Source of the DNA: Streptomyces naganishii JCM 4654 | GTDB taxonomy: Bacteria; Actinomycetota; Actinomycetes; Streptomycetales; Streptomycetaceae | DNA: 64,000 bases | Assembly (NCBI RefSeq): GCF_014650575.1 | Contig: NZ_BMVF01000013.1 | Coordinates: forward strand, 1-64,000 | Reading direction: 5' to 3' | In this document: one piece after another, positions 8,624 to 17,931 of the stretch | How positions within the stretch are numbered: position 1 is the stretch's first letter | Layout: each line of letters begins with the position of its first letter | Notes under the pieces: model-generated | Database searches by the model: none | Told to the model about the DNA's origin: nothing | The model's input: only the letters and a program-made list of their open reading frames with translations | Position numbers and translations under genes: made by a program

Positions 8624-9127
8624 ACTCGGGGATAACGGGCCAGCGCCTACCCCCGCTTGCTGGGCGCCAGCTCAGGAAGCCGGCGCGCCACCATCCGCTC
8701 TGCCAGGCCCGCGAAGGAGAACGGCGTCGATCCGGGTGAGCCAGCGCGCCAGGCCCTTTCGCCACGTCCAGGTACGGGCTGCTCGCCCACTGTGTCCTCC
8801 CAGATACCGGGCTGCGACGACACGATGGTCCAGCCCGGCACTGAGTCGCACCGAGCCGTGCCGAGTCAGCCCGTGGGGAGACGGGCGTCCGCTCCTGACT
8901 CACCCCGGCCATCGCCCCGCGCACCTCGGCCCCGGACGCGGCCGTGCCCGCCGACCAGCAGCACCACACGCCCCGGCCCGACCAGGGCCCGGTGAGACGG
9001 ACGTGGCGGTCACCGTCCAGCGTCTCCCCGAGGGGTTGGGGGTCGTGCTTCATCGGGCTTCGGCGCAGTTGCCCCGCAGCCTTGAGCTTTTCTGGCTTGG
9101 GCCAATTAGCTGTCAGACCTGAGTCTG
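8624..9127. other. Gene-free stretch
   Basis: No frame shows recognisable motifs or a convincing start signal. The minus-strand frame 8647-8841 is open but unassignable. Confidence 0.35.
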
Positions 9128-9141
9128 CCCCCCGAGGGGGG
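9128..9141 (-). terminator. Possible hairpin terminator downstream of the DUF6131-like gene
   Basis: CCCCCC and GGGGGG arms face each other around a two-base centre, 26 bases past the stop of the small membrane-protein gene on the minus strand. No T-run follows, as is common in Streptomyces. Confidence 0.35.
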
Positions 9142-9167
9142 TCGGCGTGGGCAGTGTCGGAGGCGAT

Positions 9168-9335
9168 CTACCAGTAGTGTCGTCGGCCTCCGACAGCGTG
9201 TCCGACGGAGCCCAGGATCCACAGGATCGCCCCGATGACCAGCAGGATGATTCCAATGGTCCACAGGATGGAAATCTTCAGCAGGAATCCGACGATGAGA
9301 AGGATCACGCCGAGAGCGATCACGTCGTCCTCCAT
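9168..9335 (-). CDS. DUF6131-like small membrane protein
   Basis: This 55-residue protein consists almost entirely of two membrane helices (VIALGVILLIVGFLLKISIL and WTIGIILLVIGAILWILGSV) followed by the tail GHAVGGRRHYW. This is the pattern of the DUF6131 family found in many actinobacteria. The ATG at 9335 puts the first helix directly at the N-terminus and is preceded by a G-rich stretch. An earlier ATG at 9389 would add 18 unrelated residues. Function is unknown. It is followed on the minus strand by a G/C hairpin. Confidence 0.75.
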   Translation of the reverse strand: MEDDVIALGVILLIVGFLLKISILWTIGIILLVIGAILWILGSVGHAVGGRRHYW

Positions 9336-9458
9336 TGTCGATGGTTCGCCCCCCATTAATACTTTCGCCCCGGGTGGGATTGCTAGCAAGAGTGTGGCGC
9401 GAGGCCGCTTGAGGCCAGCCCGCTCCCCTGCTTCGTCTTCGGGGACCCTGATCAGGGC

Positions 9459-9597
9459 CTACTGCTGCCAGCTCGAGTCGGTGATGTGCTGGGCGGAGTC
9501 GCGAGCCTGGTCGGTGACGGTGCTGACCTGAGCGCGTGCCTCGTTCTGGGTGACGCGAGCGGCCTGGCCGGCGGCGTCCTTCACCTCTTCCCCGCGC
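9459..9597 (-). pseudogene. C-terminal fragment of a helical Ala/Gln-rich protein
   Basis: The minus strand reads EEVKDAAGQAARVTQNEARA, then a similar repeat and a stop at 9459. It resembles the amphipathic 11-residue repeats of DUF3618/YtxH-like stress proteins. The upstream part is replaced by a transposase relic on the opposite strand from about 9598, so the gene lost its 5' end. Confidence 0.4.
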
Positions 9598-10168
9598 GTC
9601 CATGCCGAGCTGCGTGCGAGAGGACACAGGATCAACCGCAAGCGCGTCACCCGACTGATGCGGATCAACCACATAGTCGGCCGGCACCTCCGCAAGAAGA
9701 AGCGGACGACGATCGCGGACAGGACCGCGCCGCCCGTGCCGGACCTGGTGATGCCCGACTTCACCGCGGACACGCTGAACAGCAGGTGCGGCGACATCAC
9801 GTATATAGCCGTCGGCTCGACGTGGCTCCATCTCGCCACGGTGATCGACATCTGCTCGAGAAAAGTGGTGGGCTGCTCGATCGCCGACCACATGCGCACC
9901 TCGCTGGTCACCGACGCGATCGAAATGGCTGTGGCCGACCGCGGCGGCCGGGTTCGCGGCGTCGTTTTCCACACGGACAGGGGCGCCCAATACAGCGCGG
10001 CCGCCTTCGCCGACGTCTGCCGCCGGCACGGCATCCGCCGCAGCATGGGCATCAAGCTACGACGACGCCCTCGCCGAGTCGTTCTTCCAGGGCATCAACC
10101 GCGGCGGGACTCGGCGCACCTCCGGGCACTGCCGGCCCGATGCCGCGCTCGGCTACCTGGACGGCTGA
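9598..10168 (+). pseudogene. IS3-family transposase (orfB) fragment
   Basis: The reading enters at VHAELRARGHRINRKRVTRL, passes the integrase-core blocks SRCGDITYIAVGSTWLHLAT (first Asp), VIDICSRKVVGCSIADHMRT and VVFHTDRGAQYSAAAFADVC (second Asp), and then loses frame after SMGIK. Continuing requires frame changes into YDDALAESFFQGI (catalytic Glu) and a shortened C-terminus ending at TGA 10166-10168. Both the 5' end and orfA are missing, so this is a dead remnant. Confidence 0.75.
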
Positions 10169-10238
10169 GCCCGACCACGGAGAGCGCGTGACAAAATATT
10201 CCTGGGGAGCCGTGGGCGGTAGGGGCGCCTGCTGCACC

Positions 10239-11159
10239 TCACGCGCTGCGCGGCCGGCGGTCGGCCGCCTTCTTCCCCGTGGTCTTCTTCGCGGCCGTCT
10301 TCTTGGCGGGCTGCTTCTTCGCCGTCTTCTTCTTCGGTGCGGGCATCGCGTGGACGTCGGCCTCCTGGCCCTCGCCGCGTGCTTGTCTGGCCTGCTGCAC
10401 CGAGGCGTTCAGCGCGGCCATCAGGTCCAGAACCCGCCCGGGTTCGGTTTCCGGCTCGGGCGCGGCCGGCGGCTCGCGGTGCTCGCGCTTGGCCTCGATC
10501 ACCTGCTCCAGCGCCTCGGTGTAGTGATCGACGAAGTCGGGGCCCTCGAGCGCGTCGACGGTCATCGTGTCCATGAGCGCCAGGGCACCCTTGATCTCGC
10601 CCTCGCTCACCTTCACCGGCGGCGGCAGCAGCTGGGCAGGGTCACGGATTTCGTCCGGCCAGCGCATCACGTGCATGACGAGCACGTCGTCCCGCACGCG
10701 CAGCAGTCCCAGCCGCTCACGGCCGTGCCACGCCCACTTGGCCACCGCCACCCGCGAGGACCGGCTCAGGGCCTTGACCAGAAGCTTGTACGGCTTGGCG
10801 GCCACCCGCTCGCTCGGGGCCAGGCAGTAGCCCTCGCCGATGCGGATCGGGTCGATGGACTCCACCGGCACGAAGGCCTCGATCTCGATCGCCTTCGCCG
10901 TCGGCAGCGGCAACTGACGCAGTTCCTCATCCGTGATCGGAATGACCAGGTCCTTCGCCACCTCGTAGCCCTTGCCGATCTCCGGCTCGCCGACCTCGCG
11001 GCCCTCCAGCTCACAGACCTTCCGGTAGCGGATCCGGCCCTGATCAGGCAGGTGATACTGGCGGAACCGCACACTGTGGTCCTCAGTAGCCGACTGAACC
11101 TGAATCGGCACGGTCACGAGCCCGAAGCTGATCGCACCACTCCAGATGCCACGGGGCAT
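10239..11159 (-). CDS. ku: Ku protein, DNA end-binding factor of non-homologous end joining
   Basis: This encodes 306 residues starting with MPRGIWSGAISFGLVTVPIQ, the invariant beginning of bacterial Ku. The ATG at 11159 has GGGAGG nearby. The core beta-barrel follows (RFRQYHLPDQGRIRYRKVCE, GEGYCLAPSERVAAKPYKLL, MRWPDEIRDPAQLLPP). The C-terminus is a long Lys/Ala-rich tail (KKKTAKKQPAKKTAAKKTT), typical of actinobacterial Ku and thought to help threading or DNA binding. Ku rings bind double-strand ends and recruit the ligase LigD, which is not encoded here. The gene stands alone on the minus strand. Confidence 0.95.
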   Translation of the reverse strand: MPRGIWSGAISFGLVTVPIQVQSATEDHSVRFRQYHLPDQGRIRYRKVCELEGREVGEPEIGKGYEVAKDLVIPITDEELRQLPLPTAKAIEIEAFVPVESIDPIRIGEGYCLAPSERVAAKPYKLLVKALSRSSRVAVAKWAWHGRERLGLLRVRDDVLVMHVMRWPDEIRDPAQLLPPPVKVSEGEIKGALALMDTMTVDALEGPDFVDHYTEALEQVIEAKREHREPPAAPEPETEPGRVLDLMAALNASVQQARQARGEGQEADVHAMPAPKKKTAKKQPAKKTAAKKTTGKKAADRRPRSA

Positions 11160-12098
11160 GACAGACCTCCCGCAGTAGCCCCGAGCACCACCAGCCTACG
11201 AACAACGCAAACGGCACGCCACGCACGACGCGGGGTGACCGCGGTCAGCTGTCGCATGCCCGCTCATCCGCAGATGCCCGGTGGCGTTACGGCGGCCTGC
11301 GGTGATCACTCCGATGAAGCTCGCTCACGCCCGTGCTGGTGAATGCCGGGCAGTCGGGACAGCGTCGATGATCTTGGCAAAGTCATCAGGGAGTAGCCGC
11401 GGTGGTCGGTTTGGAGTGGGCAGGGCGACCTGAAGGGCCATGAGGGATGCGATGCCGTGCTGTCCGGTTCCTCCGACAGTGCGGTGCCGAATATTCGGCT
11501 ACTCGGTTCCGAATGTCTTTCTTCGGTGTGGGACGGCTCGTTGCGGAGTTCGGAATAGCTGTTCTCGTCCTGCGGGGGTAGTGCGGCGAGGGGACTCCAG
11601 CCGGTAACAGGAGTCCCCTCTTCCGCCCGCACGATGGACTACCGCGCCCAGGAAGGGGAGCACAGCGGTTTTTCGGGTGCGGGCGTTCCGCTTGTCCAGC
11701 TCACCATCGTCGCCGCTGCGCTGCAAGATCTTCTGGCTTCGGAATCGTTCCGAACGGTGAAGACGCAGGTCACGGTGTGTCAGGGGGCCAGGCAGGCATG
11801 GAGGATCCGCCGAGACAGCCCTCGTTCGGCCGGTTTCCGGTGACAGCGCGGAGGTCTTCTGGGCTGGTTGGTACCCCGTCGGGCGCCGGGGAAGGGCTGC
11901 GAATCAGACGGAAAGCGAAAATCGCAGGCCCTTGAATGACGGTGAATGTTTCCGTTGCATCGGATTCCGCTCAGAGGCTTGCCCCTGCCTGGACGGCCAC
12001 GGTGAGATTCATTCAGCGACGACCGCATCACGGCCGGTAACCGGATGTGGCCGTCATCGCTGCGGCGACCATCGCCGCGTCCAGGGAGGGGAGCAATC
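11160..12098. other. Gene-poor 0.9-kb stretch with several TTCCGAA/TTCGGAA palindromes
   Basis: No coding frame is convincing. Notable motifs are GCCGAATATTCGGC (11486-11499, perfect palindrome), TTCCGAA (11507-11513), TTCGGAA (11549-11555) and TTCGGAATCGTTCCGAA (11738-11754, inverted repeat). The last ~15 bases contain GGGAGGGGAG, the ribosome binding site of the next gene. Confidence 0.4.
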
Positions 12099-12350
12099 GT
12101 GTCCATTACGCGATCGCGGCGTCGGCCGGCGCCGTCACCGGAGCACGTGTGCGGGGTGGATCTCAGCATCCGTCACCGCATCACCATCCTGTGGGTGATC
12201 TTTGTGGTGCTGGTCGTGCTGGTCATCAGCGGGCGCTCCGTCAGCGACGCGCTCGGGCTGATCACGGCCGCTGGAGTTGCGGCCGCGCAGATTGGCCTGT
12301 GGCTGAGCGGGCGGTGTCCGGCCGTCGACGCGCCCGGAGGCGTCGTCTGA
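12099..12350 (+). CDS. Small two-helix membrane protein ahead of the HTH/ligand-binding-fold gene
   Basis: This is an 83-residue protein. GTG 12099 is favoured by the strong GGGAGGGGAG site just upstream. After a basic N-terminus (SITRSRRRPAPSPEH) come two hydrophobic segments, RITILWVIFVVLVVLVISG and ALGLITAAGVAAAQIGLWLS, with a short polar turn between them. The TGA stop overlaps the ATG of the following gene by one base, so the two are almost certainly translated as a coupled pair. No known family was recognised. It could be a membrane partner of the receptor-like protein. Confidence 0.65.
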   Translation: MSITRSRRRPAPSPEHVCGVDLSIRHRITILWVIFVVLVVLVISGRSVSDALGLITAAGVAAAQIGLWLSGRCPAVDAPGGVV

Positions 12351-14356
12351 TGACGCAGGGAGAGAATCGGCAGGACGGCCCTGACGAGTGGCCGATCTTC
12401 GAGGAGATCCGCTCGCAACAGCAATTCCGCGATGCGCTGGGGAAGCTGCTGAAGCGCCAGGGCAAGACGCAGAAGGCAGTGGCAGAGGCCAGTGACGACG
12501 GCTCCGGAAAGCTGACCACCACCACGATCAACGCGACCCTGAGAAGGGACGCGTTACCCAGCAGGAGCTTCGCGATCAAGTATCTGCTGGGTTGTGGTGT
12601 GAGCGAGGTGGAACGGCAGCGGTGGTTGAGGTGCTGGGAAAGGCTGCTGGACCAGGCGGCACCCGCAGCGGACCTGCCGCCGGACGACGCAGTTCCCCTT
12701 GAGCCGGCAGCGGCTGGTGCACCGGGTGGGCCAGAGCAAGCCGGACCAGCAGAGACGACGCCAGAAGAAGCGGCGTCATCCGGCGGCGACCCGGCTCTGC
12801 CGCCCGTCAAGCGTGGCAGGTGGCGGCTTCCAACCGGACGCTCACGCCTTCGCGTCGGTGTGATCGCTTGCACCGTGGCTGCCGCGCTCATTGCCGGGGT
12901 CGGGGCATGGCAGCATCAACAGCAGGAAGCGCACGATCAACGGATACACGACCAGCAGGTGCACAAACGGGAACGGTTCAAGAAGGACCACTGCGGGACC
13001 TTCAACCCGGATTTGGTCACCCAGGCCGGCGGCGAGTGCACCGGCCTGACCGACGGCAGCGACGGCCCAGCCGTCTTCGGCAACGACCTCAAGCCCGTCA
13101 TGACGGCCATCGCCGCGGAAAACCGCAACGTCATCAAGGGCGACGACTACGTGACGGTGGCGTTCCTGACCGCGCTGACGTCGAAGAGCGCGAACAATCT
13201 CACCGTCGGCCAGTACGTCGCCGAACTCGAGGGCGCTTACACCGCCATCGAGGAGGAGAACCGCAAGAACAGCCGACCCAAGATCCGGCTGCTCGTGGCC
13301 AACATGGGCAGTGCGGAGGCGCAATGGGCACAAGCCGTCGGCCAGCTCACCGCCCTGAAGAAGGACAGCCGCCTGGTGGCGGTCACCGGCATGGGACTCA
13401 GCCAGCAGGAGTCCGTCGAAGCCGCTCGAGCTCTGAGCAAGGCCGACCTGCCCATGGTGGGCGACTTGATCACCGCCGACGGCTTCGACGCCACCGGAGC
13501 CGTCGACGGCAAAGGGGCGATCAACGGCCTGGCCCGCGTCGCGCTGACCAACAGCGACCAGCTCACCGCCGTCAGCAAGGACCTCGGCTCCGCCCATCGC
13601 ACCGCGGCCCTGGTCAGCACAACGGTGACACCCAACGGGACCAAGGACCTGTACACCGAGTCCCTCAACCACGGCTTCCACACCGTCGAAGGCCTCAAGA
13701 AGTACCTCGACAACACCGCCGACTTCACCTTCGACCCCCGCGGTGGGCCCGGAGCCATCCTTCCCACGATCAGCCAGAACCTCTGCAACACCGGCAAGAC
13801 GGTCGACACCGTCTACTACGCCGCCCGCGTCAAGTACATCCTCGACTTCCTCAACGCGCTGGCCAGCAGGAGCTGCCACGCCCAGCCCATCACCGTGATC
13901 ACTGGATCCGACGCGACATCCCTCGACCCCACTACGCCGGCGCTCCACAAACACGACGCCCCGATCAGCCTGCTGTACGCGAACTTTCCCAGCGCAGCCC
14001 AGTTCCGCAGCCCCGACAACCCCGACCACGATCTCTACGAGGCCTTCGCGAAAGACTTCGCCACACCCCACCACGGACAGCTATTCGCCGCAGACCACCT
14101 CACCAGCAGCTACTGGTCCCTCGTCGCCCACGACGCCGTGCTCACCGCAGCAACCGCCCTGCACAACGCCGCCGCAAACAGCGACAGCCCGACCAGCCTG
14201 CCCAACCGCTACGCCGTCAGAAACGAACTCTTTGCACTCCGCAACGGCGCCATAGCAGGCGCAACCGGCCACTTCGGCATCGACAGCAACGGAAACCGCA
14301 CCGACACCAACACCATCACCACTGTCCACCAACTGGGCCACGCCCTCCCCCGCTAA
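12350..14356 (+). CDS. Membrane-spanning protein with N-terminal HTH-like domain and extracellular type-1 periplasmic-binding fold
   Basis: This encodes 668 residues. Residues ~20-100 look like a small helical DNA-binding domain (FRDALGKLLKRQGKTQKAVA, then KYLLGCGVSEVERQRWLRC). A Pro/Ala/Glu-rich linker follows (~103-155), then a basic stretch and one membrane helix near 168-187 (LRVGVIACTVAAALIAGVGA). The remainder (~190-668) would be outside and resembles a type-1 solute-binding / receptor-ligand fold: AAENRNVIKGDDYVTVAFLT, LVANMGSAEAQWAQAVGQLT, VAVTGMGLSQQESVEAARAL. The arrangement suggests a one-component sensor that binds a solute outside and acts on DNA or a partner inside. The N-terminal assignment is the least certain. 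No ABC permease genes are adjacent. A strong hairpin terminator follows. Confidence 0.7.
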   Translation: MTQGENRQDGPDEWPIFEEIRSQQQFRDALGKLLKRQGKTQKAVAEASDDGSGKLTTTTINATLRRDALPSRSFAIKYLLGCGVSEVERQRWLRCWERLLDQAAPAADLPPDDAVPLEPAAAGAPGGPEQAGPAETTPEEAASSGGDPALPPVKRGRWRLPTGRSRLRVGVIACTVAAALIAGVGAWQHQQQEAHDQRIHDQQVHKRERFKKDHCGTFNPDLVTQAGGECTGLTDGSDGPAVFGNDLKPVMTAIAAENRNVIKGDDYVTVAFLTALTSKSANNLTVGQYVAELEGAYTAIEEENRKNSRPKIRLLVANMGSAEAQWAQAVGQLTALKKDSRLVAVTGMGLSQQESVEAARALSKADLPMVGDLITADGFDATGAVDGKGAINGLARVALTNSDQLTAVSKDLGSAHRTAALVSTTVTPNGTKDLYTESLNHGFHTVEGLKKYLDNTADFTFDPRGGPGAILPTISQNLCNTGKTVDTVYYAARVKYILDFLNALASRSCHAQPITVITGSDATSLDPTTPALHKHDAPISLLYANFPSAAQFRSPDNPDHDLYEAFAKDFATPHHGQLFAADHLTSSYWSLVAHDAVLTAATALHNAAANSDSPTSLPNRYAVRNELFALRNGAIAGATGHFGIDSNGNRTDTNTITTVHQLGHALPR

Positions 14357-14372
14357 CCACCAGGAGCCAAAA

Positions 14373-14402
14373 AGGGGCGCCGGATGGAAACCCGGCGCTC
14401 CT
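14373..14402 (+). terminator. Rho-independent-type hairpin
   Basis: AGGGGCGCCGG (14373-14383) pairs with CCGGCGCTCCT (14392-14402) over 11 base pairs with one G-T pair and an eight-base loop. It lies 17 bases after the stop of the HTH/ligand-binding-fold gene and closes that operon. Confidence 0.75.
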
Positions 14403-14515
14403 CGAGTGGTCTGGGGAGGTGTGTCAATTCAACGGCTGATCTTGGTTGTTGAGTGGTCAGTGTCCAGGTACGCCTCTGAGTGCAGCACCGAGTACGAGGT
14501 TATGTGCACCACTGG

Positions 14516-15181
14516 TCAGGCGACATCGGTGTCCCGTTCGATCGCTTGTAGGCGGTTCTTGAGCCGGTAGCCGTCGCCGTTGATCGAGACGACTTCGCAG
14601 TGGTGCAGGAGGCGGTCGAGGATCGCGGTGGCCAGGACCTCGTCGCCGAAGACCTGGCCCCATTCGCTGAAGGTCTTGTTCGAGGTCAAGATGATCGAGC
14701 CCTTCTCGTAACGCTTGGAGATGACCTGGAAGACGAGGTTCGCCTCGGCCCGCTCCAACGGCTGACAGCCCACCTCGTCGACCACGAGGACGCTGGGCCG
14801 CAGGTAGCTGGTGAGCTTGCTGATCAGCCGGCCCTGGTCCTCGGCGGCTTTGAGGTGGCGGACCATGTCGTCGAGGCTGGTGAAGTAGATCGAGTAGCCG
14901 GCCCGGCAGGCCGCGACGGCCAGGGCGGCGGCGATGTGCGTCTTGCCGACCCCGGGCGGCCCGAGCAGAGCGACGTTGGCCTTGTCCTCGACGAAGGAGG
15001 GAGTGGCCAGGTCTTTGACCTTGCGCGGGTCGAGGTCGGGCTGGAAGGAGAAGTCGTAATCCTCCAGCGTCTTGTGGTGCGGCAGCTTGGACAGCCGCAG
15101 GCCGTTACGGAAGCGGCGGTCGTCGCGGACAGCGAGTTCCTCGGACAGCACCAGGTCGAGCAGGTGGAACGCAGTCCGCAC
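14516..15181 (-). pseudogene. istB: IS21-family helper ATPase IstB, 5'-truncated
   Basis: The minus strand encodes 221 residues matching IstB from just before its core: EDYDFSFQPDLDPRKVKDLA, Walker A GPPGVGKTH, Walker B VLVVDEVG, sensor region ILTSNKTFSEWG, and the C-terminal CEVVSINGDGYRLKNR. Full IstB is about 250-260 residues, so roughly the first 35 are missing at 15181, and no istA gene follows. IstB stimulates target choice for the IstA transposase and is useless alone. The IS21 end near 14415-14515 may survive but was not defined. Confidence 0.8.
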
Positions 15182-15930
15182 TTGTCATCGAGCGTGGGTA
15201 CCCCAGCTACTGCTTTCCCTCGCGCTCGCGAAGCCGCTGCGGACCGGCAAGGCGCCCCGCACCGTGTCCACCCGCCTTCCGCCCAACGACAACGCCGTCT
15301 GCGCCGCAACATGACGCGTGCCGCCCTCACGGGCCTCGTCCGCGGCGCCGCCACCGCCTTCGGCACTCTCCTCACCGATGGCTCACCAGCTGGGCCCGTG
15401 ACCACCTGTAGGGACCACCGTGGTCGCCTGCTGGCAGCGCATGGACCGGTCACGGCGCTGATCCGCGGCTCACGAATCCGGCGAACCGCATCCCACCGCA
15501 CTCCCGGTAGAGGTTTCTGGCCACGCAGACGCCCAGGCCGCCGAAGCCGCCGATGCCGAGGCGTCCGTTACCGGGGGATGTGCTCACTCCTCCCGGGGGT
15601 TGGGCGCCGGGGGCGTGTCCGAGCACCCGCCACCTCGCGACCATTACTGACCGTAAGCACGCGACTGCAAAGTCGAACCGATCTGGCCGGCACTGCCTCG
15701 GCCTCCGGCATCGACGCCCCTACGCCCGCACCGCGGCGAGGGCGGCCGCCAATGCCACACTCCAGGATGCCAAGACCCGGGGCACAGGCCCGGGCGTCTG
15801 CTGCGTCAAGGCCTCGGCCTTCGCCGTCCCCGACCTGTCCACAGCAGCGGTCCTCGCCACGCTCAGCAACTACCGAGAAGAGATCACCGCCTACACCGCC
15901 CCGCACTCCTCGTGCCGCAACGAGGCCAGG
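15182..15930. other. Gene-free stretch between IstB relic and MFS gene
   Basis: Open frames exist in several registers but none carries a recognisable motif or a good ribosome binding site. Probably scrambled debris left by IS activity. Confidence 0.35.
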
Positions 15931-17229
15931 TCAGGCCTGGTGGCGGGCTGGTGATGTCCTGGCCCGGAGGATCGGGTCGTTGCGTAGGCGTAGGAAGGTG
16001 ACGAGCAGAGCGAGCGCCTGCATCACGGCGCACGCCCCGATGAGGCCGTCCAAATACGGCGGCGGGGTGAGGGCGAGCAGCACGCCCGCGACGGGAAAGG
16101 GCAGCAGTAGGAGCAGGATGGTCAGGGAGAGGGTCGTGCCGAAGGCCGCGGGCGGGATGACCTGTGAGCGGAGGGTGCGCAGGACGACGGTAAGTCCTCC
16201 GTCGGCGGCCATGAAGAGGGCCACGAGGGTCACGTAGCCGATGTAGGAGGGGGCTTGGGGCACGGCGAGGCAGGCGGCGGCCGCGACGGTGGCGCTGATG
16301 ACGCCGACCCCCCACAGGCCGAGCCGGTCAAGACTGGCCCGAAAGCAGGCGACTGCGGCCAAGGTAGGGACAGCGGCGATGGACCAGAGCACGCCGGCGG
16401 CGGCCGGGGAGCGGCCGAAGCGGTCCTCCACGAGGATGGGGCTGGCCGATTGCAGCAGTCCGAGCATGAGGTTGGAGCAGGCAAGTCCGGCCACCAGCCG
16501 TCGCAGGGACGGCAGCAAGCGCAAGGTCTGCCATCCTTCCCGCAGGCCGCCGCCCGGCGCCGGCCCGCCGTGTCGTGCGGCACGCAGTGGGGTGGGCGGT
16601 GTCTGCAGCGCGAGTGCGGCGGACAGGAAGGACAGCACGCTCAGGCACGCCAGCATGAGGGTCGGGCCGGTGAGCAGCAGAACGCCGCCCAGAGCCGGGC
16701 CGATGACGGTGGCCGTCTGGTCGACGCCGATCAGCACCGACTGCACCTTGTGGGCCTGCCTGTCGGTGCGGCGGCTGACGATGGCGCCGACCGTCTCGTT
16801 GGCGATGAAGCTGAGCTGCGTCAGCGCCCCGGTCACGGCGGCCAGCGCCATGACGGTGACGGTCTCGACCGTCCCCGGCGGCAGTGCGATCAGCGCGGCA
16901 GCAGCGCCCGCCACCAACAAGGCACGGGCGAGCGAGGCGAGGAAGGACACGATCGCCGCGCCGCTGCGGTCCACCAGGGCGCCCGCGAAGCCGAACGCGG
17001 CCACCCGGGGTATCCACTCCAGTGCGAAGGCCAGGCCCGTCAGCGACGCGGAGCCGGTGGTGGCCAGCACGACGAGCGGCATGGCATAGGTCGACATGGA
17101 GTAGGCGAGGGCATCGCAGACCCGTGGTGCGTAGATCTGCCGGAACAGGCTGCCTGGTGGGATGGCAGCGTGCCGGCCGGCCGGCTGGGCCTCGTGCAAG
17201 GAGACGGTCACGACGTGGGGGGCTTTCAC
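15931..17229 (-). CDS. MFS transporter, probably an exporter
   Basis: This encodes 432 residues with about twelve hydrophobic segments. It resembles the MFS_3/EntS-type exporters: PRVCDALAYSMSTYAMPLVV in helix 1-2, the loop motif FAGALVDRSGAAI between helices 2 and 3 (equivalent of GxLaDRxG), TQLSFIANETVGAIVSRRTD in the central part, and IGPALGGVLLLTGP in helix 6. The substrate cannot be read from sequence; siderophore or small-molecule efflux is typical. The GTG at 17229 gives an N-terminal polar leader of ~25 residues; another GTG at about 17208 is possible. No cognate regulator is adjacent. Confidence 0.82.
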   Translation of the reverse strand: MKAPHVVTVSLHEAQPAGRHAAIPPGSLFRQIYAPRVCDALAYSMSTYAMPLVVLATTGSASLTGLAFALEWIPRVAAFGFAGALVDRSGAAIVSFLASLARALLVAGAAAALIALPPGTVETVTVMALAAVTGALTQLSFIANETVGAIVSRRTDRQAHKVQSVLIGVDQTATVIGPALGGVLLLTGPTLMLACLSVLSFLSAALALQTPPTPLRAARHGGPAPGGGLREGWQTLRLLPSLRRLVAGLACSNLMLGLLQSASPILVEDRFGRSPAAAGVLWSIAAVPTLAAVACFRASLDRLGLWGVGVISATVAAAACLAVPQAPSYIGYVTLVALFMAADGGLTVVLRTLRSQVIPPAAFGTTLSLTILLLLLPFPVAGVLLALTPPPYLDGLIGACAVMQALALLVTFLRLRNDPILRARTSPARHQA

Positions 17230-17699
17230 TGGGCGGGCACGGACGGACAGCTGGGGCGTTGGCCGCTTCTCACTCCGAGAACGTCACCGTCAGCCAAACC
17301 ATGGGCGCGGGATAAGGGTGCATGTGAACTCCGCTCGAAACGCTGCAGGGGAACAGGGGGGGCGGGGCCGCCACGGGGGCGCAAACGGGCCCGCCGCTGT
17401 CTTGGCGCTACCCGCGTAACTCCCTTGGACTGCAAGCGGCGTGATCCGCCCGGGGTCACTCAGTTCAGCGCGTTCCAAGTCCTGCGCGTCACAGGTAGCG
17501 GTGCACCTTCACAAGATCACCCCTGGACCGGGATCGTCTACTTTCACATGTGGTCGCGTACCGGGCGCCCAAGGGGTTACGTCCAAAGAAGTGGTATGGG
17601 TTCGACCCGATCCGGGGGTTTGCTCCGGTGTCGAGATGATGCTCGTATAGAGCCCGCCGCGCTACGCCACCGCCTGCCAACGCCTCTTCGGCGCCACCA
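17230..17699. other. Intergenic stretch with IS debris at its right end
   Basis: Nothing convincing is encoded in the first ~400 bases. The last ~50 bases may already belong to the transposase relic at 17700-17882. Confidence 0.35.
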
Positions 17700-17882
17700 C
17701 CGAGCCCGGGCTGGCTCATGCTGCACCGCCGCCTGGCCCGTGACTACGAAACCCTGCCCACTCGCTCCGAAGTCGTGATCCACATTGCCATGACCGACCT
17801 CATGGCCCGCCGCCCCACCGACGAGAACACCATCTCCTGGCGCGACCCGACACCACAGACCAAACAGACGACTCTGGGATAA
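17700..17882 (+). pseudogene. C-terminal remnant of an IS5-type transposase
   Basis: The frame of ATG 17718 reads WLMLHRRLARDYETLPTRSE, then VIHIAMTDLMARRPT, and ends at TAA 17880-17882. This is the standard C-terminus of IS5-type transposases (pattern RRL.RDYE..P..SE....A....M.RRL). The catalytic part is absent. It lies 25 bases left of the IS701-type cassette boundary. Confidence 0.65.
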
Positions 17883-17907
17883 AACATCGGGCGAAAACGG
17901 CCTCTAA

Positions 17908-17929
17908 TACTCCAGCCGTAGATCGTGAT
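17908..17929 (+). repeat. Left terminal inverted repeat of the IS701-ended cassette
   Basis: This arm matches the right arm at 20266-20287 (reverse complement) at 21 of 22 positions and is preceded by CTAA. Confidence 0.8.
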
Positions 17930-17931
17930 GT

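Noticed and set aside
12820..14439. Plus-strand frame of 539 codons overlapping the HTH/ligand-binding-fold gene
   Set aside because: Very Arg/Pro/His-rich, no family motif, and it runs in the +1 register of a gene with clear motifs and good codon bias.
14516..15181. IstB considered as an intact functional gene
   Set aside because: It starts inside the family's conserved N-terminal region and no IstA gene accompanies it, so it is treated as truncated.
15655..15680. A CGACTGCAAAGTCG stem-loop considered as a tRNA-Cys anticodon arm
   Set aside because: The loop is too short for an anticodon loop and no acceptor, D or T arm could be found around it.
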